This document shows positions 1 through 8,927 of a stretch of 64,000 bases of DNA, one piece after another; the first letter of the stretch is position 1, and each line of letters opens with the position of its first letter. Below the pieces are notes generated by a model, which was not told where the DNA came from, ran no database searches, and was given only the letters and a program-made list of their open reading frames with translations. Source of the DNA: CAZTTG01 sp964615935 (GTDB taxonomy: Bacteria; Planctomycetota; UBA1135; GCA-002686595). The DNA is taken from assembly GCA_964615935.1 (NCBI GenBank), contig CAZTTG010000029.1, positions 1 through 64,000 of the forward strand, in the 5' to 3' direction. Position numbers and translations under genes: made by a program.

Positions 1-63
1 ATCGCGCCGCGCGCTCCTGCGCGCGGCTGCGCCACGTGCTCGCTGCGCTCGCGTGTCGCCGAC

Positions 64-80
64 GGCCCCCTGACGGGGCC
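64..80 (-). terminator. Weak GC-rich stem-loop after the first gene
   Basis: A perfect 6-bp stem (GGCCCC/GGGGCC) with a 5-base loop lies 11 bp past the stop of the broken glycosyltransferase gene. There is no T-run, so this is only a candidate transcript end. Nothing else is seen in bases 1-90. Confidence 0.2.
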
Positions 81-90
81 CGCGCTCGCC

Positions 91-1465
91 TCAGCGGCCC
101 GGTCGCTGCCGCGCCAGGAGCGTCCGTAGGAGTTCCCGCGCCCGCGGATGGCCGGGCTCGATCTCCAGGGCTCGCCGGCAGGCATCCTCCGCCTCGCGAT
201 GGCGGCCGCGTCCCTCGAGGGAGCCGCCCAGGCCGTAGTGCAGCTCGGACTCGAAGTCGATCGTCTCCGCGCTGAAGGGTCGGCGAAGCTGCTCGCCAGG
301 GCGACGCCCCCGACCAGGCAGGCGGCGACCGCCAGCTCCACCAAGCGCCGCGCCGCTGCGATCCGCCACGCGCCCGCCAGGCCGGCCGCCGCCAGCACGC
401 AGAGGATGGGGACCGCGGGCACGCGGTAGCGGGCGGTCACGAAGACCGCCACCACGGCGGCGGGGTAGAGGAGCAGGAACAGCCACACCGGGGCGGGCAC
501 CCTCCGCCGGCCATGGAGGGCGCCCAGCGCCGCCAGCGCCGCCGGCGCGCCGAAGGGGAAGCCCAGGAGGCCCGCCTTCCAGATCCCCGCGCTCAGCACG
601 AGGGACCACCTGCGAAAGAGATAGATGTCCACGTTGCAAGGCAGCTCCCGGGAGCTCGCGAACTGGAGCGTCTTGGCGCCCAGCCCCTCGAGGAGGCCCA
701 CCGGATCGCTCTTCGCGTAGTCGACCACCCTCCCGACGTAGTAGCGCTCCTGCCGGTAGCCGCCCTGGAGCCCGATGCCGGCCGGGAGCTCGATGAGCTT
801 CTCCCGCTGGAGCCCCGGCCGGATGGTGATCGTCTCCCGCCGGTCGGGGTTGTTGCCGATGTAGAGGTTGGCCCCCCCGGAGTAGGGGAGGATGCTCGCC
901 CTTCCGGTGGTGCGCAGGTTCAGGAGTCCGATCGGCGCGGCCACCAGGAGGAAGCCGCCGACCAGGGCCGCGCCGCGCAGCGCCATCGATCCGCCCGCTC
1001 CCGGGTTCCCAGGAGGAGCAGCACCAATGCCACCGATCAGAAGCTCGCCCAGCCGGTGGCCAGGAGCTCGCCGTCGAAGAACACCGAGGGCGCGTAGAGG
1101 GCGGCGAGGACTCCTGCCAGGATCCCGGTGTGACGGTCGAAGACCCTCTGAGCCAACCGGAAGACCAGCGCGGCGGTCAGCGCGCCGAGCGCCATCTGCG
1201 CGAGCTTCGCCGCGAGGATGGAGGAGCCCGTCAGCCAGTAGACCGCCGAGAGGAAGAGGGGATAGAAGGGCGGCTGCCAGAAGAGCTCCTGGCTCGGGCC
1301 CTCGCCTCCCGCGAGATCACGGGCCATCCGGTCGTAGCTCATCGAGTCCACGACCGGGACGTCGAAGGTCGGATTGTCGCTGCTCTCGAGCAGGTAGACG
1401 GCCCTCACCAGGAAGGCCAGCAGGAAGACGGCCGCTCCCGCCCGAAACGCAGCGCTCTTGAGCAT
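91..1465 (-). pseudogene. GT39-like membrane glycosyltransferase with C-terminal TPR, frame-broken
   Basis: This is a polytopic inner-membrane protein resembling family 39 glycosyltransferases, which move sugars from polyprenyl-phosphate carriers. It starts at ATG 1465 behind an AGGGAAGG ribosome site. The N-terminus has a membrane helix, then the acidic D-S-M-S-Y loop and the FWQPPFYPLFL segment typical of this fold. An in-frame TGA at 1037-1039 interrupts it, although sensible sequence (SVALVLLLLGTRERAD) follows in the same frame. One base appears to be missing near 983 (TGG-GCGCTG) and another near 275 (GAC-CCT-TTC). Restoring both gives 459 codons and continuous homology-like sequence, ending in a tetratricopeptide-like helix pair (residues about 400-455). 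It may be a true pseudogene or reflect low-quality sequence. The neighbouring beta-helix gene has a similar one-base lesion. Confidence 0.6.
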
Positions 1466-1649
1466 GGCGCCGCCTTCCCTATCGGGTGAGCCGGGCCGGG
1501 GCAACAGGCGGACGGGAATTCCGCCGGACGGGGGGCCTGCGGGCCCCGCGAGTTTCTGCTCGCCACACTCCGATTTCCGCATAAGGTGGGGATCGGGCCG
1601 GCCGCCTGCCGGGACCGGCCCGACGACGATCGAGGAAGGAGCCCCTGAG

Positions 1650-4060
1650 ATGATCAACGCGCGCAGCTCCCTGTGGTCGGCCCTGGCGGCCACCCTCCTG
1701 GCCGCGGCCACCGCCGCCCAGAGCACCTGGTACGTGGACGTCAACGGCACTCCACCGGGCTCGGGCACGCAGATCGACCCCTACACCAGCATCCAGTTCG
1801 CCATCTCCCAGCCGACGACCGCGCCCTGCGATACGATCCTGGTCCACTCGGGCATCTACCTGGAGACCGTGGACTTCCTGGGCAAGGCGCTGGATCTGCA
1901 GTCGATCCAGGGGGCCTCGCTGACGACGATCAACGCGCTGTTGTCCGGCACGACCGTGACCCTTGCCGCGAACAGCCTCCTCGACGGCTTCACCATCCGA
2001 GGGGGAAGCGGGACCGCGGGTGTCATGACTTCCAGCTTCGGCGGAGGCATCGCGGTCATCGGGGAGACCGGGCCCATGACGGTGCGCAACTGCGTGGTCC
2101 GCAGCAACCGGGCGGTGACCGGCGGTGGCCTGGGGGTGTACCAGGGGGCCCCCTGACCATCGAGGACTGCGACTTCTATCAGAACACCGCCCTCGACGAT
2201 CCGTCCGCATCGATCGATGGTGATGGTGGCGGCGCGGCCATCATCAGCGCCATTGGACCCGTCGATCTCGTCCGCTGCACCATCGGCAGCAACCGCTGCG
2301 CCGGAGACGGGGCGGGCCTGGCGGTGATCGACTGCGACGTCCGGCTCGAGGACTGCACGCTGAAGGGCAACCGGGCCGAGTGGACCGGGTGGGGCTCGAT
2401 CGCCTCGCGCGGCGGCGGCCTCTACGCGGAGGAGATCACGACCGGCACGAACGCCCACCTGAAAGGCTGCACGGTGGCGGAGAACCTCGTGATCGGGCAC
2501 ATGACCTCGGGCGGGGGTCTGGCCTACTGCACCGCCTCGGGATCGATCGATCAGTGCAGCATCATCGGCAACGTCGCCGGCGACGATCAGTGGGCCTATG
2601 TGGGCACCGGGGGCGGCCTGTCCGTCGTGGGCTCGCAGGTCCAGTTCGGCACGCTCGTGACGGTGAGCGAGACCCTCATCGAGGACAACCTGGCGGAGTG
2701 GGCCGGCGGCGGCGTGTACTGTGAGCCCGGGTGGTTCAGCAGCGGATCGGCCATGCTGAAGGGGTGCACGATCGACGCCAACTACTCCTGGCGGGGGGCG
2801 GGCGTCTACACCACCGGGGCCGAGCTGCAGCTCGGCGAGTGCGGGATCCGGGGCAACATTGGCTACAGCACCGCCTCGCAGGACTTCGGCGGGGGGGTTC
2901 ACGGCCCCGCCGTGCTGACCGGCTGCGAGATCGCCGACCACCTGATCGCGGGCGAGGGCGCCGGGGTCTACCGGGCCACCCTCATCGACTGCGACGTGCA
3001 CGGAAACCGCGTGGGCCCGGGCAGCACCGGCCTGGCGGCTCGCGGCGCGGGGGCGATGGACAGCACCCTCACGGACTGCCGCCTGTGGAACAACGAGGTG
3101 ATCGGCGGGACGACCAGCCCCGCGGAGGTGGCCCAGGGAGGAGGCGCCTATGGCTGCACCCTGGTGGGCTGCGCGCTGTACTACAACATCGCCACCACCG
3201 GCCTGGCCCCCGGAGAGGGGGGCGGAGCCCACTCCAGCAAGCTCGAGCGCTGCACCGTGTACGAGAACGCGGCCGATCAGGGCGCCGGCGTCCACTCGAC
3301 GTCGCTCGAGCACTGCACCGTCTTCAACAATCAGGGCGTGGGCATGCAGGACGGCGCCTCGGCCCACAACTCCATCCTGCGTGGAAACCAGGGCTCGCAG
3401 ATCGCGGGCGGACCGGCGGTCACCTGGTGCAACGTCGAGGGAGGCTGGACGGGCACGGGCAACATCGACGCGCCGGAGCTCTGGTGGTCCCCCTACGGGG
3501 CGGGGGGCCTGGGTCACGACTTCCACTTCGCCGACCCGAGCTCACCGGGAATCGACGCCGGCGATCCCGCCAGCCCGCCGGATCCCGGCGGCTCGATCGC
3601 CGACCTGGGGCCCTACTGGTGGGATACCGGGTGGCGCCCCACGCCGGTGGTCTACTGCGCGCCCAAGGCGGCCAGCGCCGGCTGCCTCCCCGAGATCAAC
3701 TGGACCGGCGAGCCGGGGCTGACGGGCTCCGATGACTTCCACGTGGTGGCGCGCGAGGTGGTCAACCAGCAGAACGGCGTCTTCTTCTGGGGCCTCGGCT
3801 GGACCGGCGTCCCCTTCCAGGGCGGCACCCTGTGCGTGCAGCCCCCCCTCGCGCGCACCCCGGTGCAGGCGTCCGGCGGCGGCGCCGGCGGGCCGGACTG
3901 CTCGGGCAGCCTCGACTTCCATTTCAGCCAGGGGTACATGGCCGCCAAGGGCCTGAGCGCCACGGACGGGATCTACGGGCAGTACTGGTTCAGCGACCCC
4001 CTGGATCCGGTCTCCGGCACGGGCCTCAGCGACGCCCTCCACTTCCTCATCTGGCCCTGA
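1650..4060 (+). CDS. Secreted right-handed beta-helix protein with shared C-terminal module (frameshift)
   Basis: This is an exported protein of about 803 residues once one base is restored. ATG 1650 follows a GAGGAAGGA ribosome site. Residues 1-23 are a Sec signal peptide ending in A-A-A-T-A-A-Q. The body is a long run of short imperfect repeats of the type G-C-T-I-x-x-N and G-G-G-(I/V), the pattern of parallel beta-helix (pectate-lyase/PbH1) proteins of the cell surface or medium. The reading frame breaks at a G5C5 run (2144-2153). One extra G or C joins GLGVYQG to PLTIEDC. The last 135 residues, from Tyr-Cys at 3653, form a separate module also present at the ends of the proteins at 19524-20693 and 62971-64000. 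Substrate and function are unknown; catalytic residues cannot be assigned. It is divergent from the gene at 91-1465, with a 184-bp shared upstream region. Confidence 0.75.
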
Positions 4061-4073
4061 TCCGGACCCGGTC

Positions 4074-6299
4074 CTACTCGAGGTAGCCCAGGGCCCGGAG
4101 CTGCTCCAGGGCCCCCTCCGAGACGGTCTCCCTCAGGGAGGCGCCGCCCTCCTCCGCCTCCCCGCCGTAGGCGGCCAGGAAGGCGGCCCGGCTCCGGGCC
4201 TGCCGCTCGAGGAAGGCGCGCAGCTCCGCGTGCGTTCCCTCGGTCCGGCCCGGCTCGGCCCGGCTCAGATCGCGCGTCTCGCCCGGATCGCGGGCCAGGT
4301 CGTAGAGCTCGAGCTTCGGATCGGGACGCCCCTCCTCGCTGCCGGCGATCAGCTTCAGGCGGCCATCGACGACGGCGTGGTACTCCACCCGGTTGAAGCG
4401 CGCGACGTCCATGTCCTCGGGGTAGACGAAGCGGGAGAGGAAGACGCTCCCCCGGCCGGCCAGCGAGGCCTCGTCCAGGACGTCGCTCCCCTGCATCCAG
4501 AGCCCCTCGCCGTCGATACCGAGGTGGGCCAGGATCGTCGGCATCAGATCGATGAGCTGGACCGGCGTGGCGATCCGCCGGGGGGACAGCCGCCGTGGAT
4601 GGACCAGGATCAACGGGACCCAGGTCTCCTGCTGATGGACGTGCGTGCCGTGCCCGGACTGGCCGTGCTCGCCGAAGGACTCGCCGTGGTCGGCGGTCAC
4701 GATCAGCAGGGTGTCCTCGGCCAGGCCGAGCTCCCCCAGCTCCTCCCACAGCCGCCCGATCTGGCGGTCGACGAAGAGGCTCTCGGCGTCGTAGCGATCG
4801 ATCTCGGTCCTCTCGCCGACGAGGTGCCGAGGAGTCTCCGGCGCCGAATAGGGGACGTGGGTGTCCACCGCCTGGACATAGAGGAAGAAGCGGTCCCGCG
4901 CGTGCGCCCGGATCCAGGGCAGGATCTCGGCGTTCAGGTCATCGGCGTGGACCTTGCCCTGCTTGGCCTCGCGCCCCTCGATGCGGAAGGAGTTGGGGGT
5001 GAAGGTCTCGTCGAAGCCCTGGTCCAGGTTCGACAGGGTGCAGCCGAGGGGGTTGGCGCAGAAGCTGGCCGTGACGTAGCCGTGCGCGCGCAGCACGTCC
5101 TGCAGGGTGGGCACGCCCTCGGGCAGGACGTCCCCGTAGCTGCGCTCGCCGACGCCGTGGACCTGGGGATACAGCGAGGTCAGGAGGGTCGCGACGGAGG
5201 GCTTGGTCCACGACACCGGCGAGTAGGCGTTCTGGAAGACCACGCCGCGCTCCGCGAGCCCATCGAGGACGGGGCTGGTCTCGCGGGGGTAGCCGTGGAG
5301 GCTCATCTGCTCGGCCCGCAGCGCGTCGACCACGTAGAGGATGACGTTGGGCCGCTCGCGCTCGGCCGCTCCCCGCACCAGCATGGGGTTGGCCCAGTAG
5401 ACCGTCTGGCCGGGGCGCTCGCCGTCCACCTCGAAGCGGAGCTCGCCGGCGGATCCGGGCGGGATCGGGACGCGAAAGTCGCGCCAGCTCCCGGTGGGCA
5501 CCAGGCGCTCCCGCAGGAGCGCCTCCCCGCCCTCGCCGGCGGTGACGGCGATCCGGATGGGCGCCCCCCCCTCTCCGCCCCAGACGCCGAAGTCGAGCAC
5601 CCCTCCCCGGGAGAGGTCGACCCGCCAGCGGAAGGCGCCCGGAGTCCTGAGGAAGAAGGCATCCCGGATGCGGCCCGCGACCGACATCCGCGTCCAGCCG
5701 CAGTCGCGGGCGCCGAGGACGGCGTCCCGGCTCGCGATCTCGACGCTCTCGAAGGCGACGTCGCCCACCGGGTCCGACCGGAAGCGCAGGAAGAGGAAGC
5801 GGGGCGCCCGCTCCTGATCGGCCGTCTCGATCATGTCGACGTCGACGACGTCGTCCCCGCGGATGAGGAAGGAGCCCCCCTCGCGGCCCGGCCGGGCGGT
5901 CAGCTCACGGCGCTGTCGGCTGCCGTCGGTGCCGCGGAAGACCGGCCGGTCGTTCCACTGCAGGGTCAGGCGATCCCGCCCGCGGAAGTCGGCCACCTCG
6001 ACGCGGATGGCGTCGATCTCGAGCAGGCTCTCGAAGTCGAGCTCGGGGCTGGTGAGGGTCACCCATCCCTCGCTCGCCTTCCGATCCCACTCCCCGACCT
6101 GCGCGCCGGTCCAGCGATGGACCGCGGTCTCCGCCGCCGGCGGCGCTCCGGACCTCAGGAGCTGCACCCTCTCGGGGCTCTCCGCCATTCTCTCGAGGGG
6201 GCGCACCTCCGGCGGCCCGGGCGCGCAGCCTCCCTGGAGGAGCAGCGCTCCCGCGCACGGGAGCACCAGCGCGATCGATCGGATGTGTCGGCGGTGCAT
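4074..6299 (-). CDS. Sulfatase-superfamily lipoprotein with Thr at the nucleophile position
   Basis: This is a 741-residue exported protein of the alkaline phosphatase/sulfatase superfamily. ATG 6299 was chosen because it opens a lipoprotein signal peptide ending LLLQGGC (Cys25). An N-terminal beta-rich region (about 30-310) precedes the hydrolase domain. That domain starts at RPNVILYVVDALRAEQM, with the first metal Asp, and contains TADHGESFGEHG, with the second Asp/His metal pair. The position of the formylglycine precursor is Thr365 (SWTKPSVAT) rather than Cys or Ser in C/S-x-P-x-R, and the following Arg is absent. A true sulfatase is therefore unlikely. A Thr nucleophile suggests phosphodiesterase, phosphotransferase or other activity, by analogy with phosphoethanolamine and phosphoglycerol transferases. 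The C-terminus ends ALGYLE, as in two related families. Its 3' end lies 13 bp from the convergent beta-helix gene. Confidence 0.8.
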   Translation of the reverse strand: MHRRHIRSIALVLPCAGALLLQGGCAPGPPEVRPLERMAESPERVQLLRSGAPPAAETAVHRWTGAQVGEWDRKASEGWVTLTSPELDFESLLEIDAIRVEVADFRGRDRLTLQWNDRPVFRGTDGSRQRRELTARPGREGGSFLIRGDDVVDVDMIETADQERAPRFLFLRFRSDPVGDVAFESVEIASRDAVLGARDCGWTRMSVAGRIRDAFFLRTPGAFRWRVDLSRGGVLDFGVWGGEGGAPIRIAVTAGEGGEALLRERLVPTGSWRDFRVPIPPGSAGELRFEVDGERPGQTVYWANPMLVRGAAERERPNVILYVVDALRAEQMSLHGYPRETSPVLDGLAERGVVFQNAYSPVSWTKPSVATLLTSLYPQVHGVGERSYGDVLPEGVPTLQDVLRAHGYVTASFCANPLGCTLSNLDQGFDETFTPNSFRIEGREAKQGKVHADDLNAEILPWIRAHARDRFFLYVQAVDTHVPYSAPETPRHLVGERTEIDRYDAESLFVDRQIGRLWEELGELGLAEDTLLIVTADHGESFGEHGQSGHGTHVHQQETWVPLILVHPRRLSPRRIATPVQLIDLMPTILAHLGIDGEGLWMQGSDVLDEASLAGRGSVFLSRFVYPEDMDVARFNRVEYHAVVDGRLKLIAGSEEGRPDPKLELYDLARDPGETRDLSRAEPGRTEGTHAELRAFLERQARSRAAFLAAYGGEAEEGGASLRETVSEGALEQLRALGYLE

Positions 6300-6421
6300 G
6301 GGTGACGGCTCGCGCTCGGAGCCGGGCCCGATGATACCCCAGGCAGCTCGGGTAGATCCGCGCAACCGCGGCGTCCTGCTGGGCGCCGTGCTAGGCTGTC
6401 CGCCAAGCGAAAGGAGTACCG

Positions 6422-7894
6422 ATGAGCGCCCTCATCGTCGCCTTCCTCGTCTACCTGGGCATCGTGGTGCTGATCAGCGCGGTCAGCAGCCGCCGCATGA
6501 GCTCGCAGTCCGAGTTCCTGCTGGGGGGGCGGAATCTGCCCGGCTGGGTGATCGCCATCAGCGAGCGGGCCAGCGGCGAGAGCGCCTGGCTGCTGCTCGG
6601 GCTCACCGGCGCGGCCCTCACCGTGGGCCTGGGCGAGGTCTGGACGGTGATCGGCTGCGTGGCGGGGATCCTCTTCCTGTGGTTCTTCCTGGGGCGCAGG
6701 GTGCGGGAGCTGTGCGAGGGCGGCGACGCGCTCACCGTGCCGGAGCTCCTGGCCCGGCGCCTGGACGATCCGGGCCACCGGGTGCGCTGGCTGGCCAGCC
6801 TGATCATCATCTTCTTCTTCAGCTTCTACGTGGCCGCCCAGATGCTGGGTGCGGGCAAGATCCTGCAGAAGACCGGCATCATCACCGACGCCTGGCCGGA
6901 CTGGTGCCGTCCGGAGGTGTGGGGGATCATCCTGGGGGCCTTCATCGTGATCGGCTACACCCTGCTGGGCGGCTTCCGGGCGGTGGTGTGGACCGACCTC
7001 CTGCAGGGCTCGATCATGATCGTGGCCCTGGTGGCGCTCCCCATCGTGGGCTTCATCGAGCTGCAGGAGGCGCACGGCGACATCGGCGGGGCCCTCCGCG
7101 CCGTGGGACCCGAGAAGGCGTCGTGGACCGCCGGCCTGGGCGGCTGGAAGGCCTTCGCCCTGGTCCTGGGCGGTCTGGCCTGGGGACTGGGCTACATGGG
7201 GCAGCCCCACCTCCTGGTGCGCTTCATGGCCCTGCCCCGGGCCGAGGAGGTGAAGAAGCTCCGCTGGCTGGCGGGCGCCTGGACGGTGCTCGCCTATGGC
7301 GGCGCCTTCCTGATCGGGCTGGTGGCCCTGGGCCTCCTGGGCCACGAGATGTTCGTGGACGACCCGGAGAAGATCATGCCCGAGATGGCGACCCGGCTCC
7401 TCCCGGGCTGGATGGCGGGCATCGTCATCAGCGGCGCGGTGGCGGCCATGATGTCCACCGCCGACAGCCAGCTCCTGGTGGTGACCAGCGCCTTCTCCGA
7501 GGACATCAGTCGCCGCATCCTGGGCCTGGAGCTCTCGCCGAAGGCCCAGGTGGCGCTCAGCCGGCTGGTGGTCTTCCTGGTCGGCGGCGCCGCCTTCGCC
7601 CTGGCCCTGGCCAGCGGCGACACGGTCTACGGCATGGTGAGCTACGCCTGGAGCGGCCTGGGTGCCAGCTTCGGCCCGGTCATCCTGCTGATGCTGATCT
7701 GGAAGGACTTCAACCGCCACGGTGCCCTGGCCACCATGCTGGCCGGCACCCTGGGGACCATCGTATGGAAGCAGGTGGACGCGCTCGAGACGGCGATCAG
7801 CCACCGCTTCGCGGCCTGGATGATCGCTCTCGCAGCAGGGGTGGTGGTGGTCCTGCTCACGCGGGGGAGCCCGGCGCGCGAGGCCCGGGGCTGA
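6422..7894 (+). CDS. Sodium:solute symporter, PutP (proline) type
   Basis: This is a 490-residue polytopic inner-membrane protein of the SSS family, which drives uptake of an organic solute with the Na+ gradient. About 12-13 hydrophobic helices are visible. The family signature GYTLLGGFRAVVWTDLLQG lies near residues 178-196, and GYMGQPHLLVRFMA near 258-271. The latter is characteristic of the proline/betaine PutP branch rather than the sugar branch, so proline is the best guess. The conserved Na+-site Ser/Thr region reads MMSTADSQLLV. ATG 6422 follows AAAGGAGT. A TAGGCT element at 6392-6397 resembles the -10 boxes of other genes here, but no -35 is clear. It appears to be monocistronic. Confidence 0.88.
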   Translation: MSALIVAFLVYLGIVVLISAVSSRRMSSQSEFLLGGRNLPGWVIAISERASGESAWLLLGLTGAALTVGLGEVWTVIGCVAGILFLWFFLGRRVRELCEGGDALTVPELLARRLDDPGHRVRWLASLIIIFFFSFYVAAQMLGAGKILQKTGIITDAWPDWCRPEVWGIILGAFIVIGYTLLGGFRAVVWTDLLQGSIMIVALVALPIVGFIELQEAHGDIGGALRAVGPEKASWTAGLGGWKAFALVLGGLAWGLGYMGQPHLLVRFMALPRAEEVKKLRWLAGAWTVLAYGGAFLIGLVALGLLGHEMFVDDPEKIMPEMATRLLPGWMAGIVISGAVAAMMSTADSQLLVVTSAFSEDISRRILGLELSPKAQVALSRLVVFLVGGAAFALALASGDTVYGMVSYAWSGLGASFGPVILLMLIWKDFNRHGALATMLAGTLGTIVWKQVDALETAISHRFAAWMIALAAGVVVVLLTRGSPAREARG

Positions 7895-7913
7895 GCGCCC
7901 TCTCCCCGCCTCC

Positions 7914-8783
7914 TCAGCTGAACGCCGGGGCGGGCTCGTCGATCAGGCGGTCGCCCAGCTCGCCCTTCAGGAACTCCAGGCTGCGCGCCGCCTGCTCGAT
8001 GGAGCCGCACTCCACGCTGAGGAAGAGCTCGCGGTCCAGCGGGTTCAGGATGTCGAGCACCCGGCCCCAGTCCACCACGCCGTCCCCGCAGGCGCAGCCC
8101 ACCGGCGTGCCGGTCACCTTGCCGCGGTCGCGCTCGCCGTGCTCGACGCTGATGTCCTTGGCGTGCACGTGGCGGACGAGGTCGCGCACGTCGTGCAGCC
8201 CTCCGTAGGGGTCCTCCACCCCCGCCAGCCAGGCGTTGCCGGTGTCCCAGTTGACGGCGATCCAGGGGGAGTCGACCAGCTTCGCGATCTTCAGCAGCCC
8301 GGCCGCGGTGCGCGTGTAGATGCCGTGGGGCTCGATGCACACGTACACCTGGTGCCGCTCCGCGACCTGGGCCGCCTTGGTGAGCGTGTAGCGCATCACC
8401 TCGTGGGCGAAGTCGTCGCTCATCCAGTCGGGCTTGACCATCTCGTCGGTGTTGAGGAAGCCGGCGCCCAGGCTGTGGGCCAGGACCGCGGCGCGCGTCA
8501 GCCGGGGCACCGCCGCCTCGGGCTTCATCAGCGGGCTGTGGGCGCTGAGCGAGCTGACCCGCACCCCGTGCCGGGCGCAGATCTCGCCCATCAGCAGCGG
8601 ATCCTCCTCCATCGAGAAGGAGTGGAAGTAGTTCACCTCGCTCAGGAGCTCCCAGCCGGTGTGCACCATGGGCTCGATCCAGGCGTAGCCCAGGTCGGCG
8701 GCCTGCTTCACCCCGGCCTCGAAGCTCATGTCCGCGCTGCGGCAGTACTCCATGTTCAGGCTGATGCGATAGCGGCTGGACAT
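7914..8783 (-). CDS. Sugar phosphate isomerase/epimerase (xylose isomerase-like TIM barrel)
   Basis: This is a 289-residue cytoplasmic protein of the AP-endonuclease-2/xylose isomerase-like TIM-barrel family. Start ATG 8783 was chosen over an upstream in-frame ATG because GAGGAGGAG lies just before it. Barrel strands and metal-ligand positions can be followed: CIEPHGIYTR (Glu and His), NWDTGNAWLAG (Asp), HVHAKDISVEHGE (His/Asp) and LSVECGSI (Glu near the end). The layout Glu-Asp-His-Glu is that of metal-dependent sugar isomerases/epimerases. The substrate cannot be read from sequence. It is convergent with the PutP-like gene, with only 19 bp between stops, and divergent from addB. Confidence 0.82.
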   Translation of the reverse strand: MSSRYRISLNMEYCRSADMSFEAGVKQAADLGYAWIEPMVHTGWELLSEVNYFHSFSMEEDPLLMGEICARHGVRVSSLSAHSPLMKPEAAVPRLTRAAVLAHSLGAGFLNTDEMVKPDWMSDDFAHEVMRYTLTKAAQVAERHQVYVCIEPHGIYTRTAAGLLKIAKLVDSPWIAVNWDTGNAWLAGVEDPYGGLHDVRDLVRHVHAKDISVEHGERDRGKVTGTPVGCACGDGVVDWGRVLDILNPLDRELFLSVECGSIEQAARSLEFLKGELGDRLIDEPAPAFS

Positions 8784-8889
8784 CGCGGCTCCTCCTCGGT
8801 TCCCCGGACGGGCTCCCCGCGCCGAAGCGGCACGGCCGGCCCCCGGGGCCGGAAATGATCGTACACCCGCTTGGGGCTTCCCGCATGCC

Positions 8890-8918
8890 GTGACTCCGTA
8901 TCGCCCCGCCGCTAGACT
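8890..8918 (+). promoter_or_regulatory. Candidate promoter for the addBA operon (near-leaderless)
   Basis: GTGACT (8890-8895) and TAGACT (8913-8918) are 17 bp apart. The -10 box ends only 9 bases before ATG 8928, and no Shine-Dalgarno sequence is present (CCTCCACC-ATG). A leaderless or very short-leader transcript is therefore expected. A GC-rich 17-base palindrome lies just upstream at 8836-8852. Confidence 0.4.
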
Positions 8919-8927
8919 GCCTCCACC

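Noticed and set aside
1037..1039. TGA read as selenocysteine in the glycosyltransferase gene
   Set aside because: There are two further frame lesions in the same gene, the family has no known Sec position, and no SECIS-like hairpin was seen after it.
2144..2153. Programmed frameshift in the beta-helix gene
   Set aside because: No slippery heptamer or following structure is evident; a miscounted homopolymer is simpler.
1700..3500. Tandem DNA repeat or CRISPR-like array
   Set aside because: The repetition is at protein level (beta-helix turns) with varied DNA; no constant repeat and spacer pattern.
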